Of a stretch of DNA of 39,249 bases, positions 18,999-27,756 are shown one piece after another. Where the stretch lies: positions 1-39,249 of the forward strand of contig JAUCGL010000028.1 in NCBI GenBank assembly GCA_030378105.1. Reading direction: 5' to 3'. The stretch's first letter is position 1. Every line of letters begins with the position of its first letter. The stretch is from Candidatus Halobeggiatoa sp. HSG11 (GTDB lineage Bacteria > Pseudomonadota > Gammaproteobacteria > Beggiatoales > Beggiatoaceae). The notes beneath the pieces were generated by a model. It searched no databases. It worked only from the letters and a program-made list of their open reading frames with translations, and was not told the DNA's origin. The position numbers were made by a program, and so were the translations under genes.

Positions 18999-21209
18999 AT
19001 GAATTTTTTTGATAATTTTAAAGTAGGTACTAAAATTTCTTCTGGTTTTATTATTATATTGATTTTAATGGGAATAATTGGAGGAATGGCTATATTCCAA
19101 TTTTCTCAGATTAAATCCACCGTTACTAATTTAGCCGATAATTTTGCTAAAGATCAGTATTTAGCCGAACAACTGGTTACACAAATTTTGTTAACCCGTT
19201 TTTATGCTAATAAGTATATTCGAGATCATAAAGTTGAAGATTTAGATCGTTTTAATGAAGAATTTGCCAATTTTGAAAAACTGCTGGTTGAAGCTGATAT
19301 TGAAATCACTAAAGGTGAACGAGTCAAAATGCTCGCAGAAATTAAAGCCGGAGTTGAAAAGTATGGTAAAAATTTTAGTCAAGTAACTAAATTTGTAGAT
19401 AAACGCCATGATACATTATCTAAGATACTTGATATTCAAGGGCCATTGGCGGAACAAAAACTAGAGCAATTGCGTGATAGTGCTTTCAAAGCAGATGATG
19501 CCATTGCATCGTTCTATGCGGGTAATGCTCAACGGGCTTTGCTATTGATGCGTTTAGATGCTTTTAAATATCTTGACAAAGGCGATATAAAATGGGTAAA
19601 AAAATTTAATGAACGTTATCAAGAAGCACAATCGGCCTTTAAACAACTTGATAAAGAACTGCAAGACCCAACTCGACAACAATTGGCTGAATCAGCTAAA
19701 GAAATCATTAATAAATATCATCAAGGGTTTATTAGTTTACAAGCTGATTATAAGAAACAAAATCAAATTATTGAGACTCAATTAAATGTTATTGGCCCCC
19801 AAGTACGTAAAACGGCTTCTAAAATGTCAGATAGCGTGACAGTTGATTTTGATGCAACTAATCAAAAAACCCGTACTTTAGTTGATAATACTCGCTGGCA
19901 ACTGTCTATTACTATGTTTGTAGCTATTTTGATAGGCATAATTCTTGGTTGGTTCATAGCACAGAGTATAACTGTTCCATTGGCAACGGTTATTGAGATG
20001 AGTAATAAAATGTCCAATGGTATTATGGCCCAAGATATTCAAAATCTAACCAAAGTAAATAGCATAATTAATCGGCAAGATGAAATCGGTAATATCGGTC
20101 GTGCTTATGACACTTTAGCTGATTATTTTAAAATGATTATTGAAGATATTGTACAAGTTTCACAAAATTTAGCTAATGGAAATCTACAAGCTATGCCGGC
20201 AGATAAATATAAAGGTGATTTTGTAAAAATAAAAGATTCTATGGAAACAGCTTTATTTAGCTTAAGTCTAGTAATTAAAGATATAGTACAAGTATCTCAA
20301 GGACTAGCTGATGGTGATTTGCGTACTACAACTAAAGCCGAATATAAAGGTGATTTTGTACAAATAAAAGATTCTATGGAAATTGCATTATCCAGTTTAA
20401 ATAAAGTAGTTAAAGATACCGTACAAGTTTCGCAAGGACTAGCTGACGGCAATTTGCGTGTTATTCCCAAAGCTGAATATAAAGGCGATTTTATTAAGAT
20501 AAAAAATGCGTTAGAAACAGTTCTTTTAGCTCAGTCGCAAGTTATCGAAGATATAGTACAAGTTTCGCAAGGATTGGCTGATGGTAGCAAAAATGTGGTA
20601 GCAAAAGCTGAGTATCTAGGTGATTTCATGCAAATCAAGACTGCTTTAGAAACTGCGGCAAATAAGTTATCAGAAGCTATGGCTCAAAATACCATTCAAG
20701 ATTGGTTAAAAACTGGTCAAACAGAACTGAGCAAAAAAATAAGTGGAGAGCTGGAAATAATTGACTTAGCTAAGAATATTTGTGATTTTTTAACTACTTA
20801 TTTAGAAGCACAAGTTGGAGCATTTTATATTGTTGAAGAGGAAACTCAAATTAAGCTAATCGCTAGTTATGCCTATGAACAACGTAAAGGTTTACCTAAT
20901 GAATTTCAGCTTGGAGAGGGGTTAGTTGGACAGGCAGTTTTGGAGAAACAGAAAATTTTAGTGACAGATGTACCAGAAAATTACATAAGTATTCAATCTG
21001 GAATTGGTGAAGCTGTTCCCAGAAATATTTTAGTTATGCCATTTATGTATGAAAATAGCGTGAAAGGTGCAATTGAAATTGGCTCTTTCCATGAATTTAC
21101 TTCAACTCAATTGGAGCTATTAGAACAAGTAATGCCTAATATTGGGATAACCATGAATACTGCGGAATCTCGTACTAAGATGCAGGCTTTGTTGCAGAGT
21201 GAAAGTTAA
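18999..21209 (+). CDS. Kinase-less membrane sensor: HBM-like-HAMP-4x HAMP-like repeat-GAF
   Basis: 736 residues. TM1 (14-33) and TM2 (303-323) bracket a ~265-residue all-helical extracytoplasmic domain. Its two-module layout (GPLAEQKLEQLRDSAFKADD near 148-167 and IGPQVRKTASKMSDSV near 265-280) resembles the helical bimodular (HBM) ligand domain of some chemoreceptors. HAMP (about 320-380, with RQDEIGNIGRAY) is followed by four 45-residue HAMP-like repeats (VSQ at 387, 432, 477, 522) and a GAF domain (580-725). The protein ends MQALLQSES, exactly where the hybrid kinases enter their coiled coil. There is no HisKA, MCP signalling hairpin, GGDEF or receiver. The stop is clean, with no kinase-like sequence after it. 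AAGGA lies before the ATG. A partner acting in trans is inferred. Confidence 0.9.
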   Translation: MNFFDNFKVGTKISSGFIIILILMGIIGGMAIFQFSQIKSTVTNLADNFAKDQYLAEQLVTQILLTRFYANKYIRDHKVEDLDRFNEEFANFEKLLVEADIEITKGERVKMLAEIKAGVEKYGKNFSQVTKFVDKRHDTLSKILDIQGPLAEQKLEQLRDSAFKADDAIASFYAGNAQRALLLMRLDAFKYLDKGDIKWVKKFNERYQEAQSAFKQLDKELQDPTRQQLAESAKEIINKYHQGFISLQADYKKQNQIIETQLNVIGPQVRKTASKMSDSVTVDFDATNQKTRTLVDNTRWQLSITMFVAILIGIILGWFIAQSITVPLATVIEMSNKMSNGIMAQDIQNLTKVNSIINRQDEIGNIGRAYDTLADYFKMIIEDIVQVSQNLANGNLQAMPADKYKGDFVKIKDSMETALFSLSLVIKDIVQVSQGLADGDLRTTTKAEYKGDFVQIKDSMEIALSSLNKVVKDTVQVSQGLADGNLRVIPKAEYKGDFIKIKNALETVLLAQSQVIEDIVQVSQGLADGSKNVVAKAEYLGDFMQIKTALETAANKLSEAMAQNTIQDWLKTGQTELSKKISGELEIIDLAKNICDFLTTYLEAQVGAFYIVEEETQIKLIASYAYEQRKGLPNEFQLGEGLVGQAVLEKQKILVTDVPENYISIQSGIGEAVPRNILVMPFMYENSVKGAIEIGSFHEFTSTQLELLEQVMPNIGITMNTAESRTKMQALLQSES
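20142..20678 (+). repeat. Four 45-aa HAMP-like repeats in the HBM-like sensor
   Basis: Period of 135 bp. Units 2-4 keep DNA stretches such as GAATATAAAGGTGATTTTGT almost unchanged, and the whole block matches the corresponding blocks at 22718-23257 and 28935-29474. The high DNA identity makes these blocks likely recombination or gene-conversion tracts. Confidence 0.85.
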
Positions 21210-21259
21210 AATATTCCGCTTAAAAATATGAATGGTTATGTAGGATGTACTGAAGCCGG

Positions 21260-21365
21260 GTAGGGTCGGTGTAACAACGTGAAACCGACCATTATGATAT
21301 AAAACAAACATATAAATTATTAATTGTACTGTTTGGTCGGTTTCATTTTATTGCACCGACCCTAC
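21260..21365. repeat. ~106-bp palindromic element (GTAGGGTCGGTG family)
   Basis: GTAGGGTCGGTGTAACAACG followed by TGAAACCGACCA at the left is mirrored by TGGTCGGTTTCATTTTATTG then CACCGACCCTAC at the right; the loop is AT-rich. It fills most of the 299-bp gap between two sensor genes. A partial copy of its right half is at 27976-28027, just upstream of the third sensor gene. Confidence 0.75.
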
Positions 21366-21382
21366 CATAACTACATAACTTA

Positions 21383-21415
21383 AAACCTACGAGGTTTCCA
21401 AAACCTCGCAGGTTT
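21383..21415. repeat. 15-bp inverted repeat hairpin
   Basis: AAACCTACGAGGTTT (21383-21397) and AAACCTCGCAGGTTT (21401-21415) pair at 14 of 15 positions with a 3-base loop. It resembles the inner palindrome of the TGGTAGTC MITEs (AAACCTGCTAGGT) but lacks their ends. Confidence 0.55.
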
Positions 21416-21508
21416 CACACGAATGTATATTAATGATGTGCTTCTACACCACTTATCCATAACTCCCCTTGATTTTTAATCTTAACCTTTTAATTAAGGA
21501 ATACCAGT

Positions 21509-23794
21509 ATGAAATTTTTCAATAATCTTAAAGTTGGTACCAAAATTATTTTTGGTTTTCTCATTATATTAACATTAATGGTTGGTATGGGAACAACATT
21601 ATTATTTAGTTTAGATAATTTAAAAAAGGGATTTGTTTTTTTAGTTGAACATGATCAACCAGTATTATCTAATGCACATGAATTAGCCAAGTTAGTTGTA
21701 GACATGGAAACCGGTGAACGAGGTTTCTTAATTACCGGTAAAGAAGAATTTTTGGAACCATATAACATTGGAATTCAAGCATTTGATTCGCTACTGAAAA
21801 TCGAAAAACAATTAGTTAGCGATAATCCATCTCAAGTTAACATATTGAAAAAAATAGAACAATTACATTATGAATGGATTAAACAAGCTGGTGAACCAGA
21901 AATTGCTAAACGACGTGAAGCCAAAAAAAATACAGTTAGTGCTGAACATTTGCAAGAGATATTAAAAGCTGGTGTTGGTAAAAATATCTTAGATAAATTA
22001 CGTGCTGTATTATCCCAATTAGAAACTAATTTAAGAGCAAAAAATGATTTAGAGAGTGTTATTTTAACCATTAAAATTGCTAAAAATATGGTTGATCAAG
22101 AAACTGGAGAACGGGGTTTTATTATAACCGGTGTAGATAGTTTTTTGGAGCCTTATTATGCTGGTCATAAACAGCTAGAAATTAATCTTGCAGCCTTACA
22201 GTCTCGTTTAACTGTTGCTGATGACTTGAAATTACTTGAACAAGTTAAATCACTTTCTAAACAATGGATAGAACAAGCAGCCAAACCAGAAATTGCTGCC
22301 AGACGTTCAATGAACACTAATTCGGTTACTATGAATGACATAATCAAGATGATTCAAATTGGAACTGGGAAAAAAATTTTGGATGAACTAAGAGTTCAAT
22401 TTAAGTATTTTATTCAAATTGAAAAACAATTAAATATTGAGCGTTCAAGTGTTGCTAAACTTAATGTTAGTTTTGTAAATAATTTAACATTATGGTTGAC
22501 TGTTATAAGTATGATAATTGGTTTATCACTTGCTGTATTTATTTCTCGTAATATAACTGTTCCACTACAAAAATTAACCATTATGACTAACAATATGGCA
22601 ATTGGAAATATACGACAAATAATTAGTTTGCAGAATGAAATAAACGAAATTACTATTCGGAAAGACGAAATGGGAGATATTGGAAATGCTTATAATACTT
22701 TAGCAACTTATTTTAAAGAAATTATTGAGGATATAGTATCGGTATCAGATGGATTAAAAAATGGTGATTTACAAGTTTCACCTAAAACCCAATATAAAGG
22801 AGATTTTGTTAAGATAAAAGATAGCTTAGAAAGTATTTCCTTTAATCTTTTAGCAGTGGTTAAAGATATAGTACAAACTTCTCAAGGATTAGCCGATGGT
22901 AATTTGCGTACTACAACTAAAGCCGAATATAAAGGTGATTTTGTGCAAATAAAAGATTCTATGGAAACCGCATTATTTAGTTTAAATAAAATGGTTAAGG
23001 ATACTGTGCAGGTTTCTCAAGGATTGGCTGATGGCAATTTGCGTATCACCCCCAAAGCCAAATATAAAGGCGATTTTGTTAATATAAAAAATGCGTTAGA
23101 GACTGCTTTGTTAGCTCAATCGCAGGTTATTGAAGATATAGTGCAAGTTTCGCAAGGATTGGCTGATGGTAGCAAAAATGTGGTGGCAAAAGCTGATTAT
23201 CAAGGTGATTTTATTCAAATTAAAACCGCTTTAGAAGCTGCGGCAAATAAGTTATCAGAATCTATGGCTAAAAATACCATTCAAGATTGGTTAAAAACTG
23301 GCCAAACAGAACTGAGCAAAAAAATAAGTGGAGAGCTAGAAATAATTGATTTAGCTAAGAATATTTGTGATTTTTTAACTACTTATTTAGAAGCACAAGT
23401 TGGAGCATTTTATATTGTTGAAGAGGAAACTCGAATTAAGCTAATCGCTAGTTATGCTTATAATCAACGCAAAGGTTTACCTAATGAATTTCAGCTTGGA
23501 GAAGGTTTAGTTGGACAAGCAGTTTTAGAGAAGCAGAAAATTTTGGTGACAGATGTACCAGAGGATTATATCAGTATTCAATCTGGAATTGGTGAAGCTG
23601 TACCTAAAAATATTTTAGTTATGCCATTTATGTATGAAAACAGTGTGAAAGGTGCGATTGAAATTGGTTCTTTCCATGAATTTACTTCAACTCAATTAGA
23701 ATTGTTGGAACAAGTGATGCCTAATATTGGAATTACTATGAATACTGCGGAATCCCGTACTAAGATGCAGGCTTTGTTGCAGAGTGAGAATTAA
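21509..23794 (+). CDS. Kinase-less membrane sensor: CHASE3-CHASE3-HAMP-4x HAMP-like repeat-GAF
   Basis: 761 residues. TM1 (about 14-34) and TM2 (326-346) bracket two successive CHASE3-type domains. Each carries the family signature METGERGFLITG / QETGERGFIITG (residues 66-77 and 197-208) followed by FLEPY and, about 50 residues on, a QWIEQAAKPEIAARR-like helix, so the sensor arose by internal duplication. HAMP (346-405, RKDEMGDIGNAY), four 45-residue repeats (VS or TS at 412, 457, 502, 547) and GAF (605-750) follow. It ends MQALLQSEN, the same end point as its two paralogues, with no output domain. The leader before the ATG (TTTTAATTAAGGAATACCAG) is shared with the HBM-like sensor, so coding and regulatory DNA were duplicated together. 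CHASE3 ligands are unknown. Confidence 0.9.
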   Translation: MKFFNNLKVGTKIIFGFLIILTLMVGMGTTLLFSLDNLKKGFVFLVEHDQPVLSNAHELAKLVVDMETGERGFLITGKEEFLEPYNIGIQAFDSLLKIEKQLVSDNPSQVNILKKIEQLHYEWIKQAGEPEIAKRREAKKNTVSAEHLQEILKAGVGKNILDKLRAVLSQLETNLRAKNDLESVILTIKIAKNMVDQETGERGFIITGVDSFLEPYYAGHKQLEINLAALQSRLTVADDLKLLEQVKSLSKQWIEQAAKPEIAARRSMNTNSVTMNDIIKMIQIGTGKKILDELRVQFKYFIQIEKQLNIERSSVAKLNVSFVNNLTLWLTVISMIIGLSLAVFISRNITVPLQKLTIMTNNMAIGNIRQIISLQNEINEITIRKDEMGDIGNAYNTLATYFKEIIEDIVSVSDGLKNGDLQVSPKTQYKGDFVKIKDSLESISFNLLAVVKDIVQTSQGLADGNLRTTTKAEYKGDFVQIKDSMETALFSLNKMVKDTVQVSQGLADGNLRITPKAKYKGDFVNIKNALETALLAQSQVIEDIVQVSQGLADGSKNVVAKADYQGDFIQIKTALEAAANKLSESMAKNTIQDWLKTGQTELSKKISGELEIIDLAKNICDFLTTYLEAQVGAFYIVEEETRIKLIASYAYNQRKGLPNEFQLGEGLVGQAVLEKQKILVTDVPEDYISIQSGIGEAVPKNILVMPFMYENSVKGAIEIGSFHEFTSTQLELLEQVMPNIGITMNTAESRTKMQALLQSEN
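22718..23257 (+). repeat. Four 45-aa HAMP-like repeats in the CHASE3 sensor
   Basis: 135-bp period. Unit 1 is the most diverged (SVSDGLKNGDLQVSPKTQYK); units 2-4 closely match the same-numbered units in the other two sensors. The correspondence is by position in the array, so the arrays were copied as blocks rather than expanded separately. Confidence 0.85.
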
Positions 23795-23844
23795 CACATA
23801 CTTGAAACCGGGTCACTGCCATTTGCGTTAAGGAAAATTTCCTT

Positions 23845-23905
23845 GTCATTCTCGTGCAAACGGGAATCTAGAATCTCTGGATACCCACTTTCGTGGGTAT
23901 GACAG
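23845..23905. repeat. REP-like element, GTCATTC...GGGAATCTAG type
   Basis: GTCATTCTCGTGCAAACGGG, then AATCTAGAATCTCTGG and the perfect hairpin ATACCCAC-TTTC-GTGGGTAT (23881-23900) ending in GACAG. This belongs to a palindrome class widespread in Gammaproteobacteria. A second copy begins at 39206. Confidence 0.7.
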
Positions 23906-23913
23906 TTTAGATA

Positions 23914-23956
23914 TGGGTTTCGGGAAATCCGTTTTACTCCATTCCCGAAACAACTA
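23914..23956. repeat. REP-like element, TTTCGGGAAATCC...CCCGAAACAACT type
   Basis: GGGTTTCGGGAAATCCGTTT, then TACTCCATTCCCGAAACAAC. Full inverted pairs of this family are at 38441-38533 and 38882-38975; this is a single arm. It sits between the CHASE3 sensor and the restriction-modification gene. Confidence 0.65.
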
Positions 23957-23957
23957 T

Positions 23958-23995
23958 CAATTAATCATTAACCATTAACCATTAATAATTGCTAT
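23958..23995 (+). repeat. A/T-only dispersed repeat abutting the R-M start codon
   Basis: CAATTAATCATTAACCATTA, then ACCATTAATAATTGCTAT, ending directly against the ATG at 23996. It replaces any recognisable ribosome-binding site, so initiation of the next gene may be leaderless-like or weak. Confidence 0.5.
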
Positions 23996-26900
23996 ATGCA
24001 AAACATAACTCCTAAACATAAAATAATTAAGAAGTATTATCAAGATTTAAAGTCTTTTGAACGAATTAATCAGTTACAAGAAGATACGGTTAAACAGGCG
24101 TTTCAGCATGTATTGGAATTTTATGCGGGGCAACGTAATTGGACTTTGATTCAAGAGCAAACTATATCATCTATTCGGTTGGATGGAACTGTGTTTGATG
24201 ATTCTAAGATTCCAAGGGGTTATTGGGAGGCGAAACGTGATTCTGTTGATTTGTCGCCAGCGATTCAGGAGAAATTATATGATAAGGGTTATCCAAAAGA
24301 TAATATTATTTTTCAAAAGCCAAGCCATGCTATTTTAATTCAAAATGGTGAGGAGGTTTTGGATGTTTCTTTGGATCAGCCGGAAAGTTTGATTGCGGTG
24401 GTTGAGAAGTTTTTTGATTATAGAACGCCGGAAAATGAGAGGTGGGATAAAGCGGCGGATGAGTTTAAGGATGTTGTACCTTTGTTGGGGGAGAAGTTAT
24501 TAAAAATAATAAGGACGGCATTGATTAAAGATAAGCCGTTTAAGAAAGCTTTTGATAGTTTTGCTAATCAGTGTCGGCAGTCTATTAATCCTGATTTGGC
24601 TGATGCTGCTATTGAAGAGATGTTGATTCAGCATTTGTTGACGGAGCGGATTTTTAGGAAGTTGTTTGATCATCCTGATTTTGCTAAGAGGAATATCATT
24701 GCTAGGGAAATTGAGAATGTTATTGAGAAGTTGACGGCTAAGTCTTTTAATCGTGATGCTTTTTTTGAGGATTTGCAGTATTTTTATCAGGCTTTGGAGT
24801 CGGTGGCGGCGACTATTCGGGATTATAGTTATAAGCAGCATTTTTTGAATACGATTTATGAGCGGTTTTTTCAGGGTTTTTCGGTTAAGGTGGCTGATAC
24901 TCATGGGATTGTTTATACTCCGCAGCCAATTGTTGATTTTATGGTGAGGTCGGTTGAGGAGATTTTGCAGAAGGAGTTTGGGAAGTCGTTGGTTGATAGG
25001 AATGTGCATGTTCTTGATCCGTTTGTGGGGACGGGTAATTTTATTACTAGGATTATTCGGGAGTTGGCAAATGGTAAGAAGATGGATTTGAATCGTAAGT
25101 ATAAGAAGGAGTTGCATTGTAATGAGATTATGTTGTTGCCGTATTATTTGGCTTGTATGAATATTGAGCATCAGTATATGGATTCTATGGGTAGGTATGA
25201 GCCGTTTAATGGGATTTGTTTGGCGGATACTTTTAAATTGGCTGATGAGCAGCAGGCGGATTTGTTTGCGAAGGAGAATACTGAGCGGATTAAGAAGCAG
25301 AAAGCAACTGATTTTTATGTGATTATTGGGAATCCACCGTATAATGCTTGGCAGGCTAATGAGAATGATAATAATAAGAATCAGACTTATAACACTGTTG
25401 GTGATTGGGTGAAAGATACCTATGCTAAAGATTCCAAAGCTACATTGAAAAATTCCTTGTCAGACCCGTATGTTAAGGCTATTAAATGGGCTTCCAATCG
25501 TATTAAAAATGAAGGGATTGTTGCGTTTGTTAGTAATAATGGTTTTTTGGATAACATAGCTTTTGATGGAATGCGAAAACATTTGGAACAGGATTTTACT
25601 AAGATTTATATTTTGGATTTAGGTGGTAATATTAGAAAGAGTCATGGTAAAACCTCTAATGTCTTTGATATTAAAGTCGGAGTTAGTATTAATTTATTTG
25701 TAAAGAATGATTCAGTTAAAAAAGGTATTTATTATGCAAAAATAGACGATTCTTTGAGCAAAGAAGAGAAATTATCTAGTTTAGAAAATCCTGTTGATTG
25801 GCAACAAATTATTCCTAATGATAAATATACTTGGCTAACTGAAGGTTTGCATTCAGAATTTGATGATTTTATTCCTTTGGGAACTAAAGAGGCTAAGAAG
25901 CAAAAAGGTATTACCGAAGATGTTATTTTTAAAATTTATAGTAATGGAGTAAAAACTAATCGTGATGTTTGGGCTTATAATTTTAACCAACAAATGCTTG
26001 AGCAAAATATGCAAAATATGATTGCATTTTATAATCAACAAGTTGAACAATGGTTAAATAAATCTGATGACAAATTAAGTATTGATAATTTTGTTGTGTA
26101 TAATGATAAACAAATTAAATGGAGTGGTGATTTAAAAATACATCTAAAAGCTGGTAGACTTGCTAAATTTTCTAACGACAAAATAAGAATATCTCTTTAT
26201 CGGCCTTTTACTCATTCATATCTATTTTTTAACAGAACTATGAATAATAGAGTTTATGTATTTCCCTCAATATTCCCAACTCCAGAAACAGAATTGGAAA
26301 ATAAGGTTATTTGTGTTACTGGAAATGGTTCGGAAAAACCTTTTACTCCTTTTATTTCAAATATAATTGTTGATTTAAATATGATAAGTCCGGGAGCTGG
26401 TGGAACTCAATGCTTCCCCTTCTATACCTACAACGAAGACGGCAGCAATCGCACCGAAAACATAACCGACTGGGCATTGAACCACTGGCAACAACACTAC
26501 CAAGATAAAAAAATCACCAAATGGGACATATTTCACTTTGTTTACGGTCTACTCCACCAACCCCAATACCGGGAAAAATACTCCCAAAACCTCAAAAGAG
26601 AACTACCACGCCTCCCAATGACCGACAACTTCTGGCAATACTCCAAAGCCGGAAAACAACTAGCAGACCTACATTTAAACTACGAAACAGTTGAACCATA
26701 CGAACTAGAGCTTATAGAAAATCCCAAACATCCATTTAGCCTTGACGTTGAAAAGATGCGACTCTCCAAAGACAAAACCGAGATAATCTACAACAAATTC
26801 CTAACCATCAAAGGCATCCCTGCACAAGCCCATGAATACAAACTCGGCAACCGCTCCGCCCTACAATGGATCGTTGACCAATACCGAATAAAAACCGACA

Positions 26901-27037
26901 AAAGAAGCGGCATCATAAACAATCCCAACCGCAAAGATGATGAAAATTATATACTGGATTTAATTGGGAAAATTGTTACGGTTAGTTTGGAAACGGTAGA
27001 AATTGTGGAAGGATTAAAAAACAGCAATATTTCGTAA
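23996..27037 (+). CDS. Single-polypeptide restriction-modification enzyme (Type ISP/IIG-like, nuclease-methylase-specificity)
   Basis: 1013 residues. The N-terminal domain has a PD-(D/E)XK-like site: an acidic stretch at 63-69 and GYWEAKRD (E78, K80). A helical linker leads to an adenine-N6 methyltransferase with motif I VLDPFVGTGNF (about 339-349), the upstream YTPQPIVDFMVRSV element (307-320) and motif IV IIGNPPYNAW (443-452). The C-terminal third carries the Type ISP C-terminal/target-recognition region (GGTQCFPFYTY, FHFVYGLLHQPQYREKY). No helicase motifs are seen, so it is unlike the longer LlaGI-type ISP enzymes and closer to Type IIG. It would methylate and cut the same target. It is a stand-alone gene beside REP elements and a RAYT. 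Its base composition changes sharply three times (see findings). Confidence 0.85.
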   Translation: MQNITPKHKIIKKYYQDLKSFERINQLQEDTVKQAFQHVLEFYAGQRNWTLIQEQTISSIRLDGTVFDDSKIPRGYWEAKRDSVDLSPAIQEKLYDKGYPKDNIIFQKPSHAILIQNGEEVLDVSLDQPESLIAVVEKFFDYRTPENERWDKAADEFKDVVPLLGEKLLKIIRTALIKDKPFKKAFDSFANQCRQSINPDLADAAIEEMLIQHLLTERIFRKLFDHPDFAKRNIIAREIENVIEKLTAKSFNRDAFFEDLQYFYQALESVAATIRDYSYKQHFLNTIYERFFQGFSVKVADTHGIVYTPQPIVDFMVRSVEEILQKEFGKSLVDRNVHVLDPFVGTGNFITRIIRELANGKKMDLNRKYKKELHCNEIMLLPYYLACMNIEHQYMDSMGRYEPFNGICLADTFKLADEQQADLFAKENTERIKKQKATDFYVIIGNPPYNAWQANENDNNKNQTYNTVGDWVKDTYAKDSKATLKNSLSDPYVKAIKWASNRIKNEGIVAFVSNNGFLDNIAFDGMRKHLEQDFTKIYILDLGGNIRKSHGKTSNVFDIKVGVSINLFVKNDSVKKGIYYAKIDDSLSKEEKLSSLENPVDWQQIIPNDKYTWLTEGLHSEFDDFIPLGTKEAKKQKGITEDVIFKIYSNGVKTNRDVWAYNFNQQMLEQNMQNMIAFYNQQVEQWLNKSDDKLSIDNFVVYNDKQIKWSGDLKIHLKAGRLAKFSNDKIRISLYRPFTHSYLFFNRTMNNRVYVFPSIFPTPETELENKVICVTGNGSEKPFTPFISNIIVDLNMISPGAGGTQCFPFYTYNEDGSNRTENITDWALNHWQQHYQDKKITKWDIFHFVYGLLHQPQYREKYSQNLKRELPRLPMTDNFWQYSKAGKQLADLHLNYETVEPYELELIENPKHPFSLDVEKMRLSKDKTEIIYNKFLTIKGIPAQAHEYKLGNRSALQWIVDQYRIKTDKRSGIINNPNRKDDENYILDLIGKIVTVSLETVEIVEGLKNSNIS

Positions 27038-27055
27038 TATCGTAAACTCGGATTT

Positions 27056-27206
27056 CGTAGGGTGGATAGGAGCGAAGCGTAAATCCACCAAAACCCAAAA
27101 ACCAACCAAAGCCCAAAAACCACATTTAAACCAACAATATCACCTGATAATAATGAGCTTTTGCGATGTTGTGGTGGATTTCCGCTTCGCTTCTATCCAC
27201 CCTACG
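27056..27206. repeat. Left REP pair (BIME-like) of the RAYT locus
   Basis: CGTAGGGTGGATAGGAGCGA then AGCGTAAATCCACC at the left is inverted as GGTGGATTTCCGCTTCGCTT then CTATCCACCCTACG at the right, with a ~70-base C/A-rich spacer. The same unit, including the spacer, is repeated downstream of the RAYT gene at 27757-27904. It begins 19 bases after the R-M stop codon and could serve as its terminator. Confidence 0.85.
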
Positions 27207-27262
27207 GTTTTTACCACGTTTTTTATAATTTTTATAGTTTTATGCCTTTTTGGAGGAGAAAA

Positions 27263-27733
27263 ATGTCTAATTATCGTAGATTTTATGTTGAGGGTGGCTG
27301 TTATTTCTTTACGGTTACTATTGCCAATCGAAAATTAAGTTTATTGACCGACAATATTGAGTATTTGAGAAACGCTTTCCGTGAGGTTATGCAAGCTCAT
27401 CCTTTTTTAATTGATGCAATTGTCATCTTGCCTGACCATCTCCATTGTATTTGGACTCTACCACCTAATGACTTCAATTACTCCATGCGATGGCGACAAA
27501 TTAAATCAAAATTCTCCTACCAATTACCACCAACCGAACAACGTTCTTTAAATCGACAAAAAAGAGGAGAACGAGGTATTTGGCAACGGCGTTTCTGGGA
27601 ACATACCATTCGCAATGAGCAAGACTATTTTCAACATATTGACTACACACACTACAACCCAGTTAAACACGGCTATGTCACACAACCAATAGACTGGAAA
27701 TATTCATCATTCAATCACAAAATAAACACATGA
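27263..27733 (+). CDS. REP-associated tyrosine transposase (RAYT, Y1/HUH family)
   Basis: The 156-residue protein is of the TnpA-REP type (IS200/IS605-related). It has the HUH metal motif in LPDHLHCIW (the H-L-H pair at residues 55-57), the GIWQRRFWEHTIRNE segment and the catalytic-tyrosine helix YFQHIDYTHYNPVKHGYV (about 121-138). TGGAGGAG lies 8 bases before the ATG at 27263, which fixes the start; the same frame is open further upstream through the left REP but that is not coding. RAYTs bind and cleave single-stranded REP palindromes and are domesticated, usually single-copy. The gene is framed by REP pairs on both sides, the arrangement expected for such an enzyme. It is complete, with no disrupting mutation. 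Confidence 0.93.
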   Translation: MSNYRRFYVEGGCYFFTVTIANRKLSLLTDNIEYLRNAFREVMQAHPFLIDAIVILPDHLHCIWTLPPNDFNYSMRWRQIKSKFSYQLPPTEQRSLNRQKRGERGIWQRRFWEHTIRNEQDYFQHIDYTHYNPVKHGYVTQPIDWKYSSFNHKINT

Positions 27734-27756
27734 AAATTCATAAAAAATATAAACCT

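Noticed and set aside
22718-23257. Regularly spaced near-identical 135-bp repeats as a possible CRISPR array or other non-coding array
   Set aside because: The period is a multiple of three, the frame is open throughout, and it encodes the HAMP-like units; there are no unique spacers and no cas genes.
24500-25171. Long open frame antisense to the restriction-modification gene (223 codons)
   Set aside because: It results from the G/T-rich codon use of the sense strand; its translation is low-complexity (Ile, Leu, Asn, Arg) with no motif, and the sense frame has clear methylase motifs.
23996-27733. A defence island
   Set aside because: Only one restriction-modification gene and a domesticated transposase are present; no further recognisable defence gene adjoins them.
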